From positions 1 to 31,602 of the forward strand of contig CAJMBP010000010.1 of assembly GCA_905211675.1 (NCBI GenBank): DNA of 31,602 nt, read 5' to 3'. This DNA comes from an uncultured Oscillospiraceae bacterium (GTDB lineage: Bacteria; Bacillota; Clostridia; Oscillospirales; Acutalibacteraceae). A model generated the notes under the pieces. The model was not told where the DNA came from. It was given only the letters and a program-made list of their open reading frames with translations, and ran no database searches. Shown here piece after piece: positions 23,286 through 31,137 of the stretch (position 1 is the stretch's first letter; every line of letters starts with the position of its first letter). The translations under genes were made by a program, and so were the position numbers.

Positions 23286-23447
23286 TTCGTGCAGTATAAA
23301 TTTCCTTTAATCACAAATACTAACATCACGATTTGAAATTTGTGATGTAGGGGACGGCGCCTTCGACGTCCCGTTGGCTTTTTTGCGAATTTACGGGCAG
23401 TCGTGGGCGCCCGCCCCTACAAAATGCTAATAAGGAGAAATGTATAT
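23261..23447 (+). repeat. Copy C of the leader, upstream of intact spoVT
   Basis: The reference copy of the repeated region, homologous to 18522-18706 and in part to 20566-20630. It contains the divergent WG promoter, a candidate spoVT -10, a 76-bp hairpin insert and the AAGGAG ribosome binding site (23432-23437). Confidence 0.8.
23346..23421. repeat. MITE/REP-like insert in leader copy C
   Basis: A 76-bp segment with 16-bp imperfect terminal inverted repeats (TGTAGGGGACGGCGCC at the left, complement of the GGCGCC...CCCCTACA type at the right). Its internal CAGTCGTGGGCGCC matches CAGTCGAGGACGCC in the copy at 18606-18679. Confidence 0.65.
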
Positions 23448-23981
23448 ATGAAAGCAACAGGAATTGTCAGGCGCATCGACGATTTAGGCAGGGTTGTAAT
23501 TCCTAAAGAAATTCGCCGCACACTTAAAATTCGAGAGGGTGACCCGCTTGAAATTTTTACTGCAAGCGACGGTGAGGTTATTTTTAAAAAATACTCACCC
23601 ATGGGCGAACTGTCGTCTTTTTCGGCTGACTATGCCGCCGCTTTAGCCGAGCACACTAAATTGACCGTTGTTATTTGCGACCGCGACCGTTGCATAGCCG
23701 TAGGCGGTGCTCCCAAACGCGAGTTTCTTGAAAAATCGGTTTCGCAAGAGCTTGAAAAAATAACCGAGGAACGCCGACTTTTTGTTAACGAAAAAGGGGC
23801 CGCCGTTGCGGCGCTTGACGGCTACGACCGCAAAATAATGGTTGCCGTGCCCGTGATTTCGTCGGGTGATATAACCGGCGCCGTGGTTTTGCTGCAAAGC
23901 GATACCTGCGACGTTTGCACCGAAACCGACATAAAGCTCGCCGAGGTTGCCGCCCGTTTTTTAGGCGCGCGTACAGAATAA
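23448..23981 (+). CDS. spoVT: Stage V sporulation transcription factor SpoVT
   Basis: AbrB-type DNA-binding regulator that in Bacillus acts in the forespore with sigma-G genes. The 177-residue protein has the N-terminal swapped-hairpin AbrB domain (KATGIVRRIDDLGRVVIPKE, IRRTLKIREGDPLEIF) and a C-terminal GAF-like domain (about 55-177) with TVVICDRDRCIAVGG and ISSGDITGAVVLL. The frame extends 45 bases further upstream into the hairpin insert, but the ATG at 23448 has AAGGAG at the right distance. In many Clostridia it directly follows pth-mfd-prsA; here about 8 kb intervenes. Its presence suggests sporulation ability but does not prove it. Confidence 0.95.
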   Translation: MKATGIVRRIDDLGRVVIPKEIRRTLKIREGDPLEIFTASDGEVIFKKYSPMGELSSFSADYAAALAEHTKLTVVICDRDRCIAVGGAPKREFLEKSVSQELEKITEERRLFVNEKGAAVAALDGYDRKIMVAVPVISSGDITGAVVLLQSDTCDVCTETDIKLAEVAARFLGARTE

Positions 23982-23996
23982 CCGTGTAAAATAAAA

Positions 23997-24017
23997 GCGC
24001 CCTGTCGGGCGCCTTTG
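23997..24017. terminator. Bidirectional terminator between spoVT and acpP
   Basis: GCGCCC (23997-24002) and GGGCGC (24007-24012) with loop TGTC; A-rich before and T-rich after, so it works for both converging genes (TTTTATTTT on the minus strand). Confidence 0.8.
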
Positions 24018-24019
24018 TT

Positions 24020-24250
24020 TTAATCCATATTTTCTTGAATATAATCTACTACCTGACCTACGGTTTTAAGAGATTCAACCTTATCATCGGGAATTTCAAT
24101 ATCAAACTCATCTTCAATAGCCATAAGCATTTCAACAACATCAAGGCTGTCGGCACCCAAATCGTCGGCAATATCGGTTTCGGGTGTTATGCTGTCGATA
24201 TCGGCGTCTAACTGCTCCGATAAAATCTGCTTCATCTTTTCTAATACCAT
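24020..24250 (-). CDS. acpP: Acyl carrier protein
   Basis: Carries growing fatty-acyl chains on a 4'-phosphopantetheine arm in type II fatty-acid synthesis. The 76-residue acidic protein has the classic GADSLDVVEM motif, with Ser35 as the attachment site, and the usual C-terminal pattern (EIPDDKVESLKTVGQVVDYI). Two in-frame ATGs lie close together; the second (24250) sits eight bases from GGAGG and is preferred, while the first is too close to it. It is monocistronic here, away from fab genes, with a strong promoter and an upstream palindrome that may be a regulator site. Confidence 0.96.
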   Translation of the reverse strand: MVLEKMKQILSEQLDADIDSITPETDIADDLGADSLDVVEMLMAIEDEFDIEIPDDKVESLKTVGQVVDYIQENMD

Positions 24251-24312
24251 AAACATTTCCTCCGTTATAAAGCGAAAGCTTCGCAAAATTGTTTTTTATT
24301 TTCTTATATAAA

Positions 24313-24360
24313 ATAATATGTGTATTTATTTGTTTTGTCAATAGTTTTTTTCAAACTATT
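24313..24360 (-). promoter_or_regulatory. Strong promoter of acpP with upstream palindrome
   Basis: On the minus strand TTGACA (24336-24341), a 17-base spacer and TATTAT (24313-24318). Immediately upstream, AATAGTTT (24340-24347) and AAACTATT (24353-24360) form an inverted repeat overlapping the edge of the -35. It resembles FabT-type (MarR family) fatty-acid regulator sites, AGTTTGA-n-TCAAACT; that identity is inferred. Confidence 0.68.
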
Positions 24361-24383
24361 ATAAGAAAAACATAAAAACTTTG

Positions 24384-24412
24384 TTGCTTTTTTTGTATAT
24401 TTTTGTTAAAAT
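24384..24412 (+). promoter_or_regulatory. Promoter of nagA
   Basis: TTGCTT (24384-24389), a 17-base spacer and TAAAAT (24407-24412), 33 bases before the ATG at 24446. It is divergent from the acpP promoter. Confidence 0.55.
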
Positions 24413-24445
24413 ATATTGGTAATATTATATATGGGGGCTAATTTT

Positions 24446-25588
24446 ATGAAGGCTATCATTAACGGAAAAATAATTTTAAAAGACCGTGTCGCCGAAAACG
24501 AAGCATTGCTTTACAGCGATGTAATCGAAGGCATTGTACCGGCCGATAAGGTTCCCGCAGACGCCGAAATTATCGACGCAAAGGGCGGTTATGTTTCACC
24601 CGGTCTTATCGACCTGCACATTCACGGCTATCTTTCAAAGGATGTCTGCGACGGCGAAGCCGACAGTATTCGCACTATTGCAGGCGGAATTTTGAAAAAC
24701 GGTGTAACCGGATTTTTGCCCACTACCATGACGGTGGATATGAAGGTTATACGCAAGGCGCTCGAAGTTTGCCGCGATTTAAAGGAAGAAAGCAAAAGCT
24801 GGACAGGTTCTCAAATTTTGGGCTGTCACGCCGAGGGTCCTTTTATAAGCGAAAGCAAAAAGGGTGCGCAAGACCCGAAATACATATTAAAACCCGATGC
24901 AAAGTTCGTTAAAGAGTATGCGGATATTATTAAAATTATAACACTTGCTCCCGAAACAGACACAGAAGATTTTGCCGCTATCCGCGAGATTGCGCGTGAC
25001 ACCGATGTTGTAATTTCAATGGGTCACACCTCATCTGACTATGATACAGCCATGGCAAGCACAAAGGTGGGTGTTAAGCATGTAACTCATTTGTTTAACG
25101 CCATGACTCCTTTAGCTCACCGTGCGCCCGGTGTTGTAACTGCGGCGTTTAACAGCGACGTTTCGTGCGAGGTTATTGTCGACACCTTCCATGTAAACAG
25201 TTGTTTTTATGATTTACTTTATAAAATCAAGGGAAGAAAGCTCTGCTTTATTACCGACTGTCTGCCCGCAGGCGGTTTGCCCTACGGCGAATACACCTTG
25301 GGCGGCACGAAGATTATTTATAACGATATTGTCTGCCGACTCGAAGACGGCACGGTAGCGGGCAGTGTGCTGCCGCTAAACCGAGGAGTTTGGAATGTAT
25401 ATACCAATTCTAATATACCGCTTAACGAGTGCGTAAACGGCGCGTCGCTTAACCCCGCGACCGTAATCGGCTTGCAGGACAAAAAGGGCTCACTCGAAGT
25501 CGGCAAGGATTCCGACATAATAATCACCGACCAAAACTTTAATGTAACAAAAACCATTATCGGAGGAGAAATCAAATATGAAGCTTAA
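24446..25588 (+). CDS. nagA: N-acetylglucosamine-6-phosphate deacetylase
   Basis: Removes acetate from GlcNAc-6-phosphate to give GlcN-6-phosphate, in amino-sugar catabolism and cell-wall recycling. The 380-residue amidohydrolase-fold protein has the metal motif DLHIHG, the metal-binding Glu in CHAEGPFIS, GHTSSDYDTA and HLFNAMTPLAHR for His ligands, and the catalytic Asp in TDCLPAGG. The frame opens 30 bases upstream, but the ATG at 24446 follows GGGGGC and starts the conserved MKAIINGK. It overlaps the next gene by 11 bases, so the two are coupled. No nagB is adjacent. Confidence 0.94.
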   Translation: MKAIINGKIILKDRVAENEALLYSDVIEGIVPADKVPADAEIIDAKGGYVSPGLIDLHIHGYLSKDVCDGEADSIRTIAGGILKNGVTGFLPTTMTVDMKVIRKALEVCRDLKEESKSWTGSQILGCHAEGPFISESKKGAQDPKYILKPDAKFVKEYADIIKIITLAPETDTEDFAAIREIARDTDVVISMGHTSSDYDTAMASTKVGVKHVTHLFNAMTPLAHRAPGVVTAAFNSDVSCEVIVDTFHVNSCFYDLLYKIKGRKLCFITDCLPAGGLPYGEYTLGGTKIIYNDIVCRLEDGTVAGSVLPLNRGVWNVYTNSNIPLNECVNGASLNPATVIGLQDKKGSLEVGKDSDIIITDQNFNVTKTIIGGEIKYEA

Positions 25589-26954
25589 AGTAAATGCTAA
25601 ACTCGACCCTAAATTTACACCTATGTCGGTTGTTTGCCGCGATATGCGTGAAGCAACAAAAGAAAACGGACAAGACATTATAATAGCCGTGGAACGCAAC
25701 AAGGGCTACACCACAACATACAAAACACGCATCTTCAAAGACGGCACGGGCAAAGACGCCGAAAACTACGCTTTTGTTGAGCGCATTGTTAAAACACTTT
25801 TGTGGGTTGCGGGCGGCTTTAAAATTATCATAGCCGGAAGCGACACGGTAGCCGCAAAAATAAAAGAGGCTTACAGCTACGGCGGTGCGCGCGATTTTGA
25901 TGTTCACTTTATGGAGCGCGTTTATGAGCAGAAGTTCAGCGTAGAAAGCGTTGCGCTTGCCGACGCACCTAAGGACAAGTCCTCGGCGTTGCCGGTAGGT
26001 CGCCATCTTGACGGTTGCCGCATAGGCTTTGACGCGGGCGGCTCAGACCGAAAGGTCAGCGCCGTTATCGACGGTGAAAGCGTTTACTCGGAAGAGGTTG
26101 TTTGGTTCCCGAAAACCAATTCAGACCCTGAATACCACTATCAAGGCATACTCGAAGCTATGAAAACAGCCGCTTCAAAGATGCCGCGTGTTGACGCCAT
26201 TGGCGTATCAAGTGCAGGCGTTTATGTTGACAACCGCATAATGATTGCATCACTGTTTCTTAAAGTGAGCGACGAAGATTTTGAAAAGAAAGTTAAAAAT
26301 ATGTATATAGACGTTGCAAAGGAAATCGGTGAAAATATTCCGATTGAGGTTGCTAACGACGGCGATGTTACCGCGCTTGCGGGTGCTATGAACCTTAACG
26401 AAAACTCTGTTTTAGGCGTTGCTATGGGTACATCCGAAGCCGCAGGCTATGTTGATCCGCAGGGCAATATTACGGGCTGGCTCAACGAGCTTGCATTTGC
26501 GCCTGTTGATTTTTGCACCGACGCCATGGTTGACGAATGGTCAGGCGACTACGGCTGCGGCGTTAAGTACTTTTCGCAGGACGGCGTAATTAAGCTTGCA
26601 CCCTATGCGGGTATCGAGCTTGACGAAAATCTTTCGCCCGCCGAAAAACTCAAGGTTGTTCAAAAGCTTATGAGCGAAGGTGACGAAAGAGCCGCCGCTA
26701 TTTACGACACCATAGGCGCTTACTTCGGTTATGCAATCGCATATTACAGCGAATTTTACGATATTAAGCACGTTCTTATTATGGGCCGCGTAACTTCGGG
26801 CAAGGGCGGCGAAATACTGCTTCAGCGTGCTCAAGAGGTTCTCGACAAAGAGTTCCCCGAGCTTGCCGAAAAGATTAACCTTAATATTCCCGACGAAAAT
26901 GCGCGCCGCGTAGGTCAGTCGGTTGCCGCAGCAAGCCTGCCGATGATCAAATAA
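25578..26954 (+). CDS. ROK/BadF-like sugar kinase with N-terminal extension
   Basis: Predicted ATP-dependent kinase or regulator of the actin/hexokinase (ASKHA) fold, 458 residues. The core starts near residue 150 with the phosphate-binding strand GCRIGFDAGGSDRKVSAV and continues with ANDGDVTALAGAM, LGVAMGTSEAAGYV and the adenosine-site LIMGRVTSGKGGE. The first 145 residues are an extra domain whose strands (DIIIAVERNKGYTTTYKTRI) loosely echo the same fold, perhaps a duplicated lobe. Classical ROK zinc-site cysteines are not seen. The GGAGGAG ribosome binding site lies inside the end of nagA, and the 11-base overlap implies coupling, so amino-sugar phosphorylation is likely. The exact substrate is not known. 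Confidence 0.78.
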   Translation: MKLKVNAKLDPKFTPMSVVCRDMREATKENGQDIIIAVERNKGYTTTYKTRIFKDGTGKDAENYAFVERIVKTLLWVAGGFKIIIAGSDTVAAKIKEAYSYGGARDFDVHFMERVYEQKFSVESVALADAPKDKSSALPVGRHLDGCRIGFDAGGSDRKVSAVIDGESVYSEEVVWFPKTNSDPEYHYQGILEAMKTAASKMPRVDAIGVSSAGVYVDNRIMIASLFLKVSDEDFEKKVKNMYIDVAKEIGENIPIEVANDGDVTALAGAMNLNENSVLGVAMGTSEAAGYVDPQGNITGWLNELAFAPVDFCTDAMVDEWSGDYGCGVKYFSQDGVIKLAPYAGIELDENLSPAEKLKVVQKLMSEGDERAAAIYDTIGAYFGYAIAYYSEFYDIKHVLIMGRVTSGKGGEILLQRAQEVLDKEFPELAEKINLNIPDENARRVGQSVAAASLPMIK

Positions 26955-26972
26955 TAACCTTAAACACAAAAG

Positions 26973-27010
26973 AGCACAGAGCAGAAATGATTTCTGTTCT
27001 GTGCTTTTTT
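26973..27010. terminator. Bidirectional terminator between kinase gene and tadA
   Basis: A 15-bp stem with one wobble (26973-26987 with 26991-27005), loop TGA, and six T residues on the plus side. The minus side is also T-rich, so it can stop both converging transcripts. Confidence 0.88.
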
Positions 27011-27449
27011 ATCTTTTTTGCCTGAAAAAATCGGTTATCAGCCGTTTGCACTCATCTTCTTTTATACCGCCGTACACCTCGGTGTCGGGGGCTATAGGCA
27101 AAGCGGAAAAATTTATTACCGAATCCATACAGCCCATTTGCAAATCGTATGCGCCGAATACAACCTCTTTTATACGAGCATTTGCAATTGCGCCCGCACA
27201 CATAAGACAGGGCTCAAGCGTTACATACATTGTGCAGCCGTCGAGGCGCCAGTCGCCCAAAGCATTGCATGCGTTATTGATTGCCTCGATTTCGGCGTGC
27301 GACAACGCATTGTTTTTTTGCTCGCGGCGGTTATAACCCTCGGCAATTATTTTTCCGTCCTTTACTATTACTGCGCCTACGGGCACCTCGCCGAGCGACG
27401 CCGCGTATTTTGCAAGCTCGACGGCGCGCTCCATAAAAAGACTTTGCAT
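27009..27449 (-). CDS. tadA: tRNA-specific adenosine deaminase TadA
   Basis: Deaminates adenosine-34 to inosine in tRNA-Arg(ACG), widening codon reading. The 146-residue cytidine-deaminase-fold protein has the zinc/proton-shuttle motif SHAEIEAI and the zinc cysteines in EPCLMCAGAI, and an AVIVKDGKIIAEGYN strand that fits TadA. AGGAG lies seven bases before the ATG, nine bases after the CPBP protease stop. Its own stop overlaps the shared terminator. It probably ends the gyrB-gyrA-CPBP-tadA run. Confidence 0.93.
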   Translation of the reverse strand: MQSLFMERAVELAKYAASLGEVPVGAVIVKDGKIIAEGYNRREQKNNALSHAEIEAINNACNALGDWRLDGCTMYVTLEPCLMCAGAIANARIKEVVFGAYDLQMGCMDSVINFSALPIAPDTEVYGGIKEDECKRLITDFFRQKR

Positions 27450-27458
27450 ATTTTGCTC

Positions 27459-28529
27459 CTAAACAAAAAAGTAGGTAAGTGACTGTATGAGGTTAAGCGC
27501 CAAAAACACGATTATTACCCAGCTTGTAAAAAACCAAGTGTATTTTTGCTTCTGCGCAGACGCTGTTTCGCCTTTTTCAAGGCTGTAGATTTCAGCTGAA
27601 TGTTTTTTGGCAAGTATATAAACGCCTAAAATTGCCGCAAGCATACTTGCCGCCAAGTATAATATATATATAAGATTTTGTGTGTTTGTGCTTACCGCGT
27701 TTTCAAGATACGAGAATATTACCGATATTGCATTGTTTGCGCAGTGAACGGCTACGCTTACCCAGATACTGCCCGATTTCACATAGATATAGCCCAAAAT
27801 CAAGCCAACCATAATAGCAAAGGGCATTTGGTCGAGATTGCCGTGCATAACGCCGAACACTATTGACGAAACGATTATTGCAAAGACCTCGCCGTATTTT
27901 TTTAGCATTCCGAGCACTATTCCGCGGCAGGCAAATTCTTCTACCAAAGCGGGCACAATCGCCGTTGCAATAAACGAAAGCAAAAAGCCAAAAACGCCGC
28001 TTGGGTTATCACCGTAGTCAACATTGTAATCTATTCCTATTCCCTTAAAAAACGCCGAGCAGTAGCTCATTGCAAGGTTCGAAAAGGAACAAAATCCGAT
28101 TCCGAAAAGAAATAACGGCAGCGCGGTGCCGACAATGGGTTTTTTTGTGCTTATTAAGCTATCAATGCGGTAGCCCGCGCACCTTGCCGCTATGGGAAAC
28201 GGCACTAAAAACATAAGCATCGAAAGTGCAATCTGCAAAACCTGTTGAGCGGCGGGGTTGTCGGCAAGCGATACCGCTTGCGATGTTGACATTCCCATAA
28301 GCTTTATGGTTATAAAAAGATACACCGCTGACCAAAGGTATGTTATAAGCGACAAGCACACGCAGGGTATGCCCACAGCAAGTGCCGTGCGGCGGATATC
28401 CCTTTTTTCACGGTGTATTTCGGGTGAAAAGCCATACGGATTTGTATATTCTAAAGGTGTTTCCTGCCGTGGCGGCGGATTTTGCTCCAATTGCGGTTGG
28501 GTATTAAAATTGTTGTTTTCTTCTAACAT
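27459..28529 (-). CDS. CPBP-family intramembrane metalloprotease
   Basis: Membrane protein of the CaaX-protease/bacteriocin-processing (CPBP, Abi) family, 356 residues. A cytosolic proline- and asparagine-rich N-terminus (about 1-45) precedes about eight hydrophobic segments. The conserved motifs are visible: VEEFACRG (EExxxR), FGVMHGN (FxxxH) and VAVHCANN. In relatives these process prenylated or bacteriocin-like peptides or confer self-immunity; the target here is unknown. AAGGGAG precedes the ATG. The gap to gyrA is 67 bases, with a hairpin that may partially terminate. Confidence 0.88.
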   Translation of the reverse strand: MLEENNNFNTQPQLEQNPPPRQETPLEYTNPYGFSPEIHREKRDIRRTALAVGIPCVCLSLITYLWSAVYLFITIKLMGMSTSQAVSLADNPAAQQVLQIALSMLMFLVPFPIAARCAGYRIDSLISTKKPIVGTALPLFLFGIGFCSFSNLAMSYCSAFFKGIGIDYNVDYGDNPSGVFGFLLSFIATAIVPALVEEFACRGIVLGMLKKYGEVFAIIVSSIVFGVMHGNLDQMPFAIMVGLILGYIYVKSGSIWVSVAVHCANNAISVIFSYLENAVSTNTQNLIYILYLAASMLAAILGVYILAKKHSAEIYSLEKGETASAQKQKYTWFFTSWVIIVFLALNLIQSLTYFFV

Positions 28530-28571
28530 AGAAATACTCCCTTTGAATATTTCCTCAAAACCTTAAATTCA

Positions 28572-28591
28572 GGGCAGATTTTCATCTGCCC
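28572..28591 (-). terminator. Hairpin after gyrA, weak terminator or attenuator
   Basis: GGGCAGAT (28572-28579), loop TTTC, and ATCTGCCC (28584-28591). The T-run lies on the plus-strand side (28593 onwards), whereas on the minus strand, where gyrA reads, the U-tract is poor. Partial readthrough into the CPBP gene is likely. Confidence 0.4.
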
Positions 28592-28596
28592 GTTTT

Positions 28597-31119
28597 TTAT
28601 TCGTCTGCTTCTACCGCGCCTGCGTCGGCATCGGCGGCTTCGGGAACATCGTTAACCTCGGTTTCGTCGTGTTCGGCCTTGGCAACCGACAAAATGCGTT
28701 CGCCCTCGGCTACTCGCATTACCCTGACGCCCTTTGCAGGACGCGCAAACTCGGATATAGTGTCACCGAATATTCTTATAACTATACCGTTTGAAGCTAT
28801 CATAATAATGTCTTCGTTTTTCTCTATGGGAAGTGTTGCGGCAACATCGCCGTATTTTTCTACCCTATAGTTTGTAAGACCCTTGCCTCCGCGTGATTGC
28901 AAGCGGTAGCATGAAATCGGGCTTATTCTGCCGTAGCCTGTTTCGGTAACTGTAAGAACTCGGGTGTCTTCTTTACAAAGAGCCATATCCACAACCGTGT
29001 CGTCGTCCGCCATATTTATAGCCTTTACGCCGCGCGCCGTACGGCCCATTGAACGCACCTGATGCTCGTTAAAGTGAATGGCCTTGCCCTTTTTGGTGGC
29101 AACAAGCAAATTGTTGTCGCCGTCGGTCATACGAACATGCGCAAGCTCGTCGCCGTCGTCAATAGATATTGCTATAATTCCGCTCTTTCTCGTGTTCTTG
29201 AAGTCCGAAAGCTTTGTACGCTTTATTATGCCCTTTCGGGTAATCATACAAATGTATCTTTCGTCCTCATCGGTGTCGGTAACGGGTATAATAACCGTTA
29301 TTTTTTCGCCCGCCATAAGAGGCACAACATTTACAAGATTCATACCCTTTGCGGTTCGCGAGCCCTCGGGTATTTCGTATGCCTTAATTCTGTAAACGCG
29401 GCCTAAATTACTGAACAGCATAATGCGGTCGTGCGATGAGCATACAAACATATTTTCAACGCTGTCTTCTTCACGGGTGGTCATACCGGTAATTCCGCGG
29501 CCACCTCGGTTTTGAACATTGTAGGTGTCGGCGGGCAGGCGTTTGATATAGCCGTTTACGGTTTTGGTTATTACACATTCCTCAAGCGGAATTAAGTCTT
29601 CAATGTCAACCTCGCCCGCAACATCCGATATTTCGGTGCGGCGGTCGTCGGCAAACTTATCACGCAGATTGAGTGACTCTGTTTTAACAATATCAAGTAT
29701 TCTTGCCCTGCTTGCAAGAATTTCCTCACATTCTTTAATAAAGGCAAGCTTTTCGTCAAGCTCGTCAAGAATTTTTTGCTTTTCAAGGTTTGCAAGCTTA
29801 CCGAGCTGCATTTGAACAATTGCGGTTGCCTGAATATCGTCAAAGCCGAAGCGCTCGCAAAGATTTTCCTTTGCGGTGTTTACATCGGCACTCTTTCTGA
29901 TAATTGCAATTACCTCATCGATAAAATCAAGTGCTTTTTTAAGACCTTCTAAAATGTGGGCGCGCTCCTGCGCTTTTTTCATATCAAAGCGGGTTTTGCG
30001 CTCAACAATTTCGCATTGGAAATCAATGTTGTTTTGAAGCATTTCTTTAAGCGTCAAAACCTGCGGCTTGCCGTTTACTATGGCAATAAGATTTGCACCG
30101 AAGGTGGTTTGAAGCTCGGTATAAGCAAAAATTTTGTTGAGCACTACCTGCGGGCTGACATCCCTTTTCAAATCGACAACAATTCTTATGCCGCCGTCGC
30201 GCTTTGAGGAATAGTCAACAACATCGTCAATACCCTCAATTCTTTTTTCTGCCGCAAGGTCATAAATCTTTTTAACAAGGGCTTCTTTTCTTACTTTGTA
30301 AGGAATTTCGGTAATAACTATTCTGAATTTACCGTTTGAAAGCTCCTCTATTTCGGTTTTGCCGCGAACGGTGATTTTGCCTTTACCTGTGGCGTATGCC
30401 GCGCGTATGCCGCTGCGGCCCATTATAATGCCGCCTGTCGGAAAATCGGGGCCCTTAATGTACTGACAAAGCTCCTGCAAATCTGCGTCGGGATTGTCGA
30501 TAAGACAACACATTCCGTCAATAACCTCGCCCAAATTGTGAGGCGGAATTTCGGTAGCCATACCGAAAGCTATACCGCTTGAGCCGTTTACAAGCAGCTG
30601 CGGAAAACGAACGGGAAGCACCTCGGGTTCTTTTTTGCTGTCATCGAAGTTGGGCACAAAATTAACGGTATCCTTTTCAATATCGTCAAGCATGTGAAGC
30701 GAAAGCTTGTTCATTCTTGCTTCGGTATAACGGTATGCCGCAGGGGGATAGCCGTCTATGTTACCGAAGTTACCGTGACCGTCAACCAAAGGATAGCGAA
30801 GGGAGAAATCCTGCGCCATACGCACCATTGCCTCATAAACCGAACTGTCACCGTGCGGGTGATAGCTACCCAAAACCGCACCTACGGTAGTTGCGCACTT
30901 TTTGTAGGGCTTTTCGGGCGTGAGTCCTAAATCGTACATGGTGTAAAATATTCTACGGTGAACGGGTTTAAGACCGTCACGCACATCGGGAAGAGCGCGA
31001 CCCACAAGCACAGACATACCGTACTGAAGCATACTCTGTTTTACTTCATCAACTATTTCGACCGATTTAATATTGGTTTCTTCACTGCTGGGCCAATAAA
31101 CCTTTTCCTGTTTAGCCAT
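28597..31119 (-). CDS. gyrA: DNA gyrase subunit A
   Basis: Introduces negative supercoils together with GyrB. The 840-residue length is normal. The winged-helix domain has RDGLKPVHRR and the catalytic tyrosine in AAYRYTEAR (Tyr131). The quinolone-determining segment reads HPHGDSSVYE (Ser92, Glu96), the usual sensitive-type residues in Firmicutes. The coiled-coil stalk is around 360-500, and the C-terminal beta-pinwheel carries the GyrA box QSRGGKG. The C-terminus ends in an acidic tail (about 810-840), which in some GyrA proteins modulates supercoiling. GGGAGAG precedes the ATG, 18 bases after gyrB. Confidence 0.97.
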   Translation of the reverse strand: MAKQEKVYWPSSEETNIKSVEIVDEVKQSMLQYGMSVLVGRALPDVRDGLKPVHRRIFYTMYDLGLTPEKPYKKCATTVGAVLGSYHPHGDSSVYEAMVRMAQDFSLRYPLVDGHGNFGNIDGYPPAAYRYTEARMNKLSLHMLDDIEKDTVNFVPNFDDSKKEPEVLPVRFPQLLVNGSSGIAFGMATEIPPHNLGEVIDGMCCLIDNPDADLQELCQYIKGPDFPTGGIIMGRSGIRAAYATGKGKITVRGKTEIEELSNGKFRIVITEIPYKVRKEALVKKIYDLAAEKRIEGIDDVVDYSSKRDGGIRIVVDLKRDVSPQVVLNKIFAYTELQTTFGANLIAIVNGKPQVLTLKEMLQNNIDFQCEIVERKTRFDMKKAQERAHILEGLKKALDFIDEVIAIIRKSADVNTAKENLCERFGFDDIQATAIVQMQLGKLANLEKQKILDELDEKLAFIKECEEILASRARILDIVKTESLNLRDKFADDRRTEISDVAGEVDIEDLIPLEECVITKTVNGYIKRLPADTYNVQNRGGRGITGMTTREEDSVENMFVCSSHDRIMLFSNLGRVYRIKAYEIPEGSRTAKGMNLVNVVPLMAGEKITVIIPVTDTDEDERYICMITRKGIIKRTKLSDFKNTRKSGIIAISIDDGDELAHVRMTDGDNNLLVATKKGKAIHFNEHQVRSMGRTARGVKAINMADDDTVVDMALCKEDTRVLTVTETGYGRISPISCYRLQSRGGKGLTNYRVEKYGDVAATLPIEKNEDIIMIASNGIVIRIFGDTISEFARPAKGVRVMRVAEGERILSVAKAEHDETEVNDVPEAADADAGAVEADE

Positions 31120-31137
31120 TTTTCTCTCTCCCTTCCC

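Noticed and set aside
23403..23447. Upstream extension of spoVT by 15 residues
   Set aside because: It would start inside the hairpin element, while AAGGAG is correctly placed for the ATG at 23448.
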